The notes beneath the pieces are model-generated. The model made no database searches. It was not told the origin of the DNA and worked only from the letters and a program-made list of their open reading frames with translations. 64,000 bases of DNA from Archangium lipolyticum (GTDB lineage: Bacteria; Myxococcota; Myxococcia; Myxococcales; Myxococcaceae), in NCBI RefSeq assembly GCF_024623785.1, contig NZ_JANKBZ010000007.1:344220-408219 (forward strand). The letters are read 5' to 3'. Positions within the stretch are counted from its first letter, which is position 1, and every line of letters begins with the position of its first letter. Below are positions 1 through 9,200 of the stretch, piece after piece. A program made the position numbers and the translations under genes.

Positions 1-2
1 AA

Positions 3-31
3 GAAGGCGCCCCCGGGGGAGGCGCCTCCTT
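3..31 (-). terminator. Candidate intrinsic terminator downstream of fusA
   Basis: Two GGCGCC blocks (6-11 and 21-26) pair across a C/G-rich loop. Read on the minus strand, the hairpin is followed by TTCTT. It lies about 40 bases past the fusA stop. The U-tract is short, so the call is tentative. Confidence 0.45.
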
Positions 32-67
32 CAACAGCCTGGAATTGTCAGGCCTTGGCGCTCTTCA

Positions 68-2182
<2,115 letters not shown>

Positions 2183-2473
2183 GAGAGTCGGTCCTTCTGC
2201 TGTATTGAAGTCCTGCGAGAACAGGGCAGGGGGCGCCCTTACTTCCCGCCGCTTGAAGTTTCCAGCCAAATCGGCATGGAGCCGGGGAGCCGTCTACTCC
2301 CTCTCAAGCCCAAGGGGAAGCCCCCCCGGGTGCTGGGCCGCTGGAGGAGCCCCGCCTACATTCGCCGTGTCATAACCCTGAAGCCACCTGAATACTTCTG
2401 TCGCCCCCAGGGATTTCCGGGGGTAAGGGTAGGAGGACACCCCCGGGTGGCTGCCTGGGAGGGGAGGAGTCAC

Positions 2474-2818
2474 ATGGCGAAGCCGAGTGGATTCGATAGG
2501 GACATTGGCTACCTGATGCCCTTCCTGGAGCGGCTCACCGCCGCGGCCGGCGAGCTGCAGGACGCCAGCGCCCGCGAGGAGCTCCAGCGCCTCATGGCCG
2601 AGGAGAAGGTCCGTTGGGCGCGAATCCAGGAGTTGCTCGGGGGCGCCTCCGGGCAGAGCCCGGCGTCCGCGCCCTCCGCTCCACGGACCCCTCCGGCCGC
2701 GAGCGCGCGGGCTCCTTCCAGTGCTCCGGCGGTGGCCCGTTCCCGGGCCGATGAGATCAACCGGGTGCAGCCTCGTGAGGCGGGCCTCACCGTGGGCAGC
2801 CTGAAGCGGCAGTCCTGA
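2474..2818 (+). CDS. Small hypothetical protein
   Basis: A 114-residue protein starting at an ATG preceded by GGGGAGGAG at good spacing. The first 55 residues look alpha-helical and charged (FLERLTAAAGELQDASAREEL). The middle is Ala/Pro/Ser-rich and probably unstructured, and the C-terminus is basic. There is no signal peptide, membrane segment or recognised domain. It is transcribed away from fusA and shares the 291-base region between them. The frame runs open far upstream over antisense fusA, but the RBS fixes the start here. Function unknown. Confidence 0.6.
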   Translation: MAKPSGFDRDIGYLMPFLERLTAAAGELQDASAREELQRLMAEEKVRWARIQELLGGASGQSPASAPSAPRTPPAASARAPSSAPAVARSRADEINRVQPREAGLTVGSLKRQS

Positions 2819-2850
2819 GGACGGACTCGGAGCGGGGTTCGCAGGGGTAG

Positions 2851-2885
2851 ACCCTCACCCTGGCCCTCTCCCAGAGGGAGAGGGG
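2851..2885. repeat. REP-like CCCTCTCC palindrome, copy 1
   Basis: CCCTCACCCTGGCC is followed by the palindrome CCCTCTCCCAGAGGGAGAGG. Four similar units lie elsewhere in the window. Such intergenic palindromes are typical of REP-like elements and can form hairpins in RNA from either strand. Confidence 0.65.
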
Positions 2886-2911
2886 ACACGCACGGTGAGG
2901 AACCAGGTTGG

Positions 2912-2946
2912 ACCCTCTCCCCCTGGGAGAGGGACGGGGTGAGGGT
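2912..2946. repeat. REP-like CCCTCTCC palindrome, copy 2 (inverted)
   Basis: CCCTCTCCCCCTGGGAGAGGG with a GGGGTGAGGGT flank lies in the opposite orientation to copy 1, 26 bases away. The pair makes an inverted doublet, a common REP arrangement. Confidence 0.65.
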
Positions 2947-3008
2947 ATGGGGTGCACTCGGGTTCCCCCAGTCCCTCCGCTCCACGGGTTGGAGAACGGG
3001 GGCAGGTA

Positions 3009-3042
3009 CCCTCACCCTAACCCTCTCCCGGAGGGAGAAGGG
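3009..3042. repeat. REP-like CCCTCTCC palindrome, copy 3, entering a coding region
   Basis: CCCTCACCCTAACCC followed by TCTCCCGGAGGGAGA. The CTA inside the repeat provides the minus-strand TAG stop of the pseudouridine synthase at 3017, so the repeat encodes the last residues of that protein. Confidence 0.65.
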
Positions 3043-3841
3043 ATGGGGTGTAGCGGAGGCCCTCGGAGACCTCGGCGTCGGTGAGGAGCCGGAAGGCGCC
3101 CTCGGGCACGTCCAGCTCCACGCCTCCCACCGCCTCGCGATGCAGGGCTCGCACGGGCAAACCCACCGCTCCCAGCATCCGCTTCACCTGGTGGTTGCGG
3201 CCCTCCGTGACGGTCACCTCCACGGTGTGCGCATCGCGTACCCGCACCTTCGCCGGCCGGGCCGGGCCATCCTCCAATTGCACCCCCCGGCGCAGCGGCT
3301 CCACCCGCTCCTCGTCCGCCTCGCTGAAGACCGTGGCCACGTACCGCTTCGTCAGGTGCGTCTCGGGTGAAGTGACGTGGGTCACCAGCTTGTCGTCATT
3401 GGTGAAGAGGAGCAGCCCAGTGGTGCCCCGGTCCAACCGGCCCACCGCGTGCCAGGTGAAGCCGGCCAGCTCCGGGGGCAGTTGGGGCAGGAGCCTCTCG
3501 TAGACGGTGCCCACCCCGTGCTGGCCCACCGTGGAGGTGAGCAGCTCAGCCGGCTTGTGGAAGACGAGCACCCGGGTGGGCGCCTCGAGCGACACGGGCA
3601 GACCGTCCACGCGTACGCTGGCCCCCTGGGGGACCGGGGCCAGGGGCTGTTTCACCACCCGCCCATTCACCGAGACCCGGCCCGCCTGGATGGCCTCCTC
3701 CGCTTCTTCTTGAGGAAGCACCCCGGCCCGCGCGAGTGCACGCGAGAGCCAGTCCGGTTTCGCCTTGCCCTCCCATCGTCCGGGGTGGACGTGCTTGGAA
3801 GGGGAGGCAGGGGGGCGGCGGGCGGGTGGTTTGCGGGGCAT
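3017..3841 (-). CDS. Pseudouridine synthase, RsuA/RluB/RluE/RluF family
   Basis: A 274-residue enzyme expected to isomerise uridine to pseudouridine in rRNA. A basic, Pro-rich N-terminus (about 25 residues) precedes an S4 RNA-binding domain (about 30-75, LSRALARAGV and AIQAGRVSVNG). The catalytic domain carries GRLDRGTTGLLLFTND with the nucleophile Asp near residue 137, and the family motif GRNHQVKRML further on. The family member, and so the target base, cannot be assigned. The last residues (SLLPPGEG) and the stop codon come from a REP-like palindrome, so the native C-terminus may have been altered by repeat insertion. Confidence 0.92.
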   Translation of the reverse strand: MPRKPPARRPPASPSKHVHPGRWEGKAKPDWLSRALARAGVLPQEEAEEAIQAGRVSVNGRVVKQPLAPVPQGASVRVDGLPVSLEAPTRVLVFHKPAELLTSTVGQHGVGTVYERLLPQLPPELAGFTWHAVGRLDRGTTGLLLFTNDDKLVTHVTSPETHLTKRYVATVFSEADEERVEPLRRGVQLEDGPARPAKVRVRDAHTVEVTVTEGRNHQVKRMLGAVGLPVRALHREAVGGVELDVPEGAFRLLTDAEVSEGLRYTPSLLPPGEG

Positions 3842-3867
3842 GCTCGGGGCACTGTAACGGCCGCCAG

Positions 3868-4095
3868 TCAGTGCCGCGACGGTTCGTCGAACGCACCGCC
3901 TTCGGCCGAGCCGGGAGTCGGGCCGGGCTCGCCCTGGGGCATGCGCCGCTCCCCGCCATCGGTGCCCTCGGCGGCGTTGGGGGTGCGCTTCGGCCCGTTC
4001 TCCTTCTCGGCGGGCGCCTCCCGGCTGGGGGGGTTCTCCGGCGTGTCGTCCGCCCCGTCCCCCACCACCATCCGCTCATAAGGCATGTGCCGCAT
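3868..4095 (-). CDS. Small hydrophilic hypothetical protein
   Basis: A 75-residue protein rich in Gly, Pro and Glu, with no predicted membrane segment or known domain. The start MRHMPYERMVVGDG is chosen because AAGGAG lies about 7 bases upstream of the ATG at 4095. The frame extends 50 codons further upstream without an RBS. It lies 26 bases upstream of the pseudouridine synthase on the same strand and may be cotranscribed with it. Composition suggests disorder. It could be a non-coding open frame in GC-rich DNA, but the RBS argues for a gene. Confidence 0.5.
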   Translation of the reverse strand: MRHMPYERMVVGDGADDTPENPPSREAPAEKENGPKRTPNAAEGTDGGERRMPQGEPGPTPGSAEGGAFDEPSRH

Positions 4096-4261
4096 GGTTC
4101 GCTCCTTCCCGTGTGGAATCTTCAGAGAAGGTAGGGACCTGGAGCCCGCTTCACGGGGGACGCTTCCTGGCTGCTCGCCGGATGGCCGGGAGGAGGAGCC
4201 GGCTTGCCTCCGGACGCCCGCTCGCCCAGGCTCCCCGGCCCCCATCCCTGGAGGTCACCTG

Positions 4262-5245
4262 GTGCGCTCCATCCTGCCGCTCATCCTGCTCGCGGTGCCG
4301 GCTCTCGCCGCCGAGCCCGCTCCTGTTCCCAAGCGTCCCGTTCACACCTACTCCATCGTGGCGCGCGACCCCGAAACGGGAGAGCTGGGCGTGGCGGTGC
4401 AGTCGCACTGGTTCTCGGTGGGCTCGACGGTTCCCTGGGCCGAGGCGGGCGTGGGAGCAGTGGCGACCCAGTCCTTCGTGGATCCGACCTACGGGAAGCT
4501 TGGGTTGGACCTGATGCGCGCGGGCCGGAGTGCCACCGAGGCCCTGGCGGGGCTGCTGGCCGCGGACTCGGCGAGCCAGGTGCGGCAGGTGGCGATGATC
4601 GACGCGCAAGGCAAGGTGTCGGCCCACACGGGGGAGAAGTGCATCACCGCCGCGGGCCACGTCGTGGGGGAGAACTTCTCCGTGCAGGCCAACATGATGG
4701 AGAAGGACACCGTGTGGCCGGCGATGGCCAAGGCCTTCCGGGAGGCGAAGGGCGACCTGGCCGAGCGGATGTTGGCGGCGCTCGAGGCGGCGGAGGCACA
4801 GGGAGGCGACATCCGGGGTCGGCAGTCCGCTGCGCTCATCGTGGTGTCGGGGAAGCCGACGGGGCGTCCCTGGGCGGACCGCCGGTTCGACCTGCGGGTG
4901 GACGATCACCCCGCGCCACTCAAGGAGCTGCGCCGGCTGGTGACCCTGCAGCGGGCCTACAACCTGATGAACGAGGGGGACCTGGCCGTCGAGCGCAAGG
5001 AGACGGACGCGGCGCTCAAGGCGTACTCGGCGGCGGAGGCCTTGGCGCCGGGGAACGCGGAGATGGTGTTCTGGCACGCGGTGTCGCTCGTCAACGTGGG
5101 GAAGGTGGACGAGGCGGTGCCGCTCTTCCAGAAGACGTACAAGATGGACGCGCGTTGGAAGGAACTGCTGAGGAGGCTGCCGAAGGCGGGGCTGATTCCG
5201 GACGACCCGAAGCTGCTGTCGAAGCTCCTGGGAACGGGGCGCTAA
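4262..5245 (+). CDS. DUF1028 (Ntn-hydrolase-like) secreted protein with C-terminal TPR-like region
   Basis: A 327-residue protein. A GTG start preceded by GGAGGT gives a clean signal peptide (ILPLILLAVPALAAE), so the product is exported. The DUF1028 domain begins at HTYSIVARDPETGELGVAVQSHWFSVG and includes GVGAVATQSFV. In this family, which has an N-terminal-nucleophile-hydrolase-like fold, the function is not established. Residues from about 220 on (LQRAYNLMNEGDLAV, YSAAEALAPGNAEMVFWHA) read as TPR-like helices. It is convergent with trmJ, with only a REP-like palindrome between them. Confidence 0.85.
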   Translation: MRSILPLILLAVPALAAEPAPVPKRPVHTYSIVARDPETGELGVAVQSHWFSVGSTVPWAEAGVGAVATQSFVDPTYGKLGLDLMRAGRSATEALAGLLAADSASQVRQVAMIDAQGKVSAHTGEKCITAAGHVVGENFSVQANMMEKDTVWPAMAKAFREAKGDLAERMLAALEAAEAQGGDIRGRQSAALIVVSGKPTGRPWADRRFDLRVDDHPAPLKELRRLVTLQRAYNLMNEGDLAVERKETDAALKAYSAAEALAPGNAEMVFWHAVSLVNVGKVDEAVPLFQKTYKMDARWKELLRRLPKAGLIPDDPKLLSKLLGTGR

Positions 5246-5246
5246 C

Positions 5247-5281
5247 TCCCTCTCCCTCCGGGAGAGGGCCAGGGTGAGGGT
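5247..5281. repeat. REP-like CCCTCTCC palindrome, copy 4
   Basis: TCCCTCTCCCTCCGGGAGAGGG followed by CCAGGGTGAGGG fills the 35 bases between the convergent DUF1028 and trmJ genes and touches the trmJ stop. The position suggests it serves both genes as a transcription-ending hairpin. Confidence 0.65.
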
Positions 5282-6018
5282 CACCCCCCCGAGCCCCTCG
5301 AGCGAAGCCGTTTCGCCAACGTATGCAGGGCGGCGAGCCACAAGCGCGCCTCCTTGCGCGTGAGCCGGGAGCGCCGGAGTGGGGCGAACAGGTCCCGGAG
5401 CCCGGTGCGGCCCTGGGGATTCTCATCCACGAGGAACTTCCCGGCGACGAGGGTCTCCTCCAGAGCGGACTCCACCAGCGCCAGCTCGGTATCCGTGGCG
5501 GCCACGGGGAGGGGAGCGGCCGGAGGAGGCGAGGCGGCCAGCGAGGCCATCCGCAGCTCATAGGCGTACAGCAACACGGCCTGGGCGAGGTTGATGGAGG
5601 GCTGCTCGGGAGCGGTGGGGACGGCGGACAGGTCGTGGCAGCGCTCGACCTCGGCGTTGGTGAGCCCGCTGCGCTCATCCCCGAAGACGAGCGCCACCGG
5701 GCCCTGGGCGGCGCGTTGCACCATCTCCTCGGCCACGGCCCGGGGGGACAGCCGCCGCTTGCCCTCGACCTTGCGCGAGCTGGTGCCCACCACCCAGACG
5801 CAATCGGCCACGGCGGCATCGAGCGAGTCCGCGCGGCCAGCGGCCTCCAGCACGTCCTCGGCGTGGACGGCGAGCCGGCGCGCGGGGGCGAGGTCCTCGG
5901 CCTCGGGGTGGACCCAGGTCCACTCGGACAGCCCGCAGTTCTTCATGGCGCGGGCGGCGGCACCGAGGTTCTCCGCGTTGCGTGGGCGCAGCAGCACGAG
6001 TCGGATGGGCAGGGGCAT
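5281..6018 (-). CDS. trmJ: TrmJ-like tRNA 2'-O-methyltransferase (SPOUT family)
   Basis: A 245-residue enzyme expected to transfer a methyl group from S-adenosylmethionine to the 2'-hydroxyl of ribose 32 in tRNA. SpoU/TrmH motifs are visible: RPRNAENLGAAARAM (motif 1), ALVFGDERSGLTNAE (motif 2) and PSINLAQAVLLYAYEL (motif 3, part of the knotted cofactor site). The C-terminal helical extension (RLTRKEARLWLAALHTLAKR) is typical of TrmJ. The identity among SpoU enzymes rests on motif wording and length. Confidence 0.88.
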   Translation of the reverse strand: MPLPIRLVLLRPRNAENLGAAARAMKNCGLSEWTWVHPEAEDLAPARRLAVHAEDVLEAAGRADSLDAAVADCVWVVGTSSRKVEGKRRLSPRAVAEEMVQRAAQGPVALVFGDERSGLTNAEVERCHDLSAVPTAPEQPSINLAQAVLLYAYELRMASLAASPPPAAPLPVAATDTELALVESALEETLVAGKFLVDENPQGRTGLRDLFAPLRRSRLTRKEARLWLAALHTLAKRLRSRGSGG

Positions 6019-6215
6019 GGGGCGCGCACCTTAACGCGGCCTCTCCCGTCGTTGACCTCCCCCCACGAGCCGCCCTAGCGTCTCCACTGATTTCCAATGT
6101 CCCACCCAGGTCGAGCCGGGCCAAGGCTCGCCGGCCACCGTGTGGGCGCTCGGACGCGTGGGGGGACGCGCTCGGGCCGTGTGCTTCCATCCACATCCCC
6201 TCTACATGAGGTTCC

Positions 6216-9200
6216 ATGGGTCCGCGGTCTGTCCCGATCCCGAAGTCGTCCCGCGCGAGCAGGGCATGTTGGTTGTTGGCGGCACTGCTGGTGGGCGCGC
6301 TCGCCGGTTGCAAGAAGGACGAGTCCAAGAACACCCCGCAGCCGTCCACTCCGGCCTCCACGCCGGGTGCCTCGGCCAGCGGCACGTCCACGCCGAGCAC
6401 CCCGCCCTCGGCCGAGTCCCTCTCCCCCGTCATCCGTGAGCTCGGCTCCGAGGGCATGGTGCCGCGCGAGGTGGTGCTCGAATTCCCCCGCGCGGTGGCT
6501 CCCGAGGACAACGAGGTGCGCAAGGGCACCGTCGTCACCGTCACGCCGGACGTGCCGGGCTCGCTGACCTTCCGCAGCGGCTCCACGCTCGTCTTCACCC
6601 CGCGCGACAGCTTCGCCTTCAAGACCGGGTACACCGTCTCCCTCGACGCGCTGGAGCTGGGCGATGGCACCGTGGTGAAGCCCAAGGCCTCGGGTGAGTG
6701 GAGCCGCTCCTTCACCACGCCCGCCTTCACCTTCCTGCGCCTGTCTCCCCGGCAGATGGACGTGAAGAAGGGCAAGGTGGAGACGGACCTCGTCTTCTCC
6801 GGCCCCGTGGACGTGGCCACCGTGCGCCGCTTCATCGCCTTCTCCGTGGACGGCAAGGCGCTGTCCGACGTGAAGCTGCGCACGTTGCCCACGGACCGGA
6901 ACACCGTCGTCGCCGCGCTCGGCGGCGCGAGCCTCAAGCCGGGCTCCGAGGTGCGCTTCTCCCTCAAGCCGGGTCTGACCTCCACCGTCCGCAACGGGGG
7001 CACCGCTCCCGCGGGCGAGGGCTCCTTCAAGCTGCTCGTCGGCAAGCGCCTCGACATCACCAACGCCTATGTGCAGGAGGGCGCCACCGGCCACTACATC
7101 GAGGTCCGTTGCCGCGAGGTGGCCAGCGAAGCGGAGCGCAGCCAGGAGGAGGGCGAGGAGGATTACGACTACTACGGCAACGGTGGGGACCGTTGCAGCC
7201 TGGATGACGACGTGGCCGAGGAGGCCATCCACTTCAACCCGCCGGTGAAGCTCTCCGTGTCACCCTCGCGCTGGGGCTTCCGCGTCTTCGGTGATTTCAA
7301 GCGTGGCTCCTACGCCATGCGCATCGACGCGGGCGCCGTCTCGACGACGGGGGGCACCCTGCTGTCCACCTACGAGCGCTCCTTCTCCATCTCCGCGCGC
7401 AGCCCGCAGCTCAGCTTCGGCACCACCGGCCGCTACCTGCCGCGCAGCGCCTGGCGCAACCTGCCCCTCAACCACCTCAACCTGGATGCGGTGGAGCTCG
7501 TCGTGCGGCACGTGCCCCAGGAGAACCTCCTCTTCTGGATGAGCTCGGACGGCCAGGAGGCCGCCGACGAGCGCACCTCCAACGTGCTGCTGCGCAAGCA
7601 GATGCCGGTGCAGGGTGCCCAGGACACGCTGGCCACCACCTGGCTCGACGTGGGCAGCCTCGTGCCCGCCAGCACCAAGGGCCTGGTGGAGATCACCGCC
7701 TCGGGCCATGGAGGAAAGTCGGCGGCCTCGCGCATCCTCCTCACGGACCTGAGCCTCGTGGCCAAGCGGGGCCTGGCGCCCAGGGGCTCGGACGCGAAGG
7801 AGGAGGTCTGGGTCTGGGCGCTCGGCATGGAGACCACCGAGCCGCTGTCCGGCGTCGAGGTGTCCCTGGTGAAGAAGAGCGGCCAGGTGGTGACCCGCTG
7901 CACCACCGGCGGCGCCGACGGCTGCAAGCTCACCGTCCCCGCTCCGGGCGTGGACACCGCCGAGCCCTTCGCCCTGCTCGCGCGCAAGGGCGACGAGTTC
8001 ACCTACCTCAAGTACAGCGAGCTGAAGACGGAGATCGCCAACTCGGACGTGCAGGGCGAGCCGTACCGCTCCGACAGGCCCTACCGCGCCTCCGTGTACT
8101 CGGACCGCGGCGTGTACCGCCCGGGAGACACCGCGCACGTGGTGGCGGTGCTGCGCGGACAGGACGACGTGGCGCCGCCCGCGGGCATGCCGGTGGTGCT
8201 GAAGGTGGTGGACCCTCGCGAGCGCGACCTGAAGAAGGTGACGCTGAAGACGAACGAGGCGGGCCTGGTGTCGCTGGACGTGCCCTTCGAGGCCTATCAG
8301 GACACGGGCGCCTACCGCGTGGTGCTGAGCGTCGCCGACAAGCAGGTCGCTTCGTACGGCCTCAACGTGGAGGAGTTCGTCCCCGAGCGCATGAAGGTGA
8401 CGGCGCGCGCCGAGAAGCCCGGCTACCTGCAAGGCGAGGAGGTGCCGCTGACGGTGGAGGCCGCGTACCTCTTCGGCGGCTCGGCGGAGAGCAGCCCGGT
8501 GGAGGTGACGTGCCGGCTGGTGCCGTCCGTCTTCAGCCCGAAGGACAATGCCCAGTACGCCTATGGCGTGTGGCGTCCGGAGGGCACGGAGGTCAAGGCC
8601 ACCGTGCTGGGGCAGGTGAAGGGCGAGCTGGACGCGAAGGGCCGCACGCTGGTGCGCTGCCCGGCCCAGCAGGACGCGGGTGGCTTCAAGGGCCCGGCGA
8701 GGCTGGTGGCACAGGCCAGCGTCTTCGAGGCCGGCAGTGGCCGCTCCACGGTGGGCGAGGCCTCCGTGCCGGTGCACCCGGAGGCGTATTACGTGGGCCT
8801 CCAGGCCAACGTGGACAAGGTGAAGGCCGGCCAGCCCTTCACCGTCACCGGTGTGGTGGTGGACTGGCAGGGCGCTCCCTACGGCAAGGCGGTGAAGCCC
8901 CTCGAGGTGGAGTACCTGCGGCTGGACGAGGAGTACGGCTACTTCTACGACGAGGAGTCCGGTGAGGAGCGCTACCAGCGCCACCTGCGCCCCGTGCGCG
9001 AGGGCCGCACCACCGCGAAGCCCGAGGGGGGCAAGTTCTCCTTCCAGGTGACGCCGTCCACGGACGCCGCGGGCTACCTGGTGCGCGTGAAGTCCGGCGC
9101 GGCGCAGACGGACCTGCAGCTCGAGGGCAACGGCCGCTACTACTGGTCGGACGAGTCCTCCTCGCGGGTGGACCAGACGCCCCGTCCGGCCCGGCCCACG

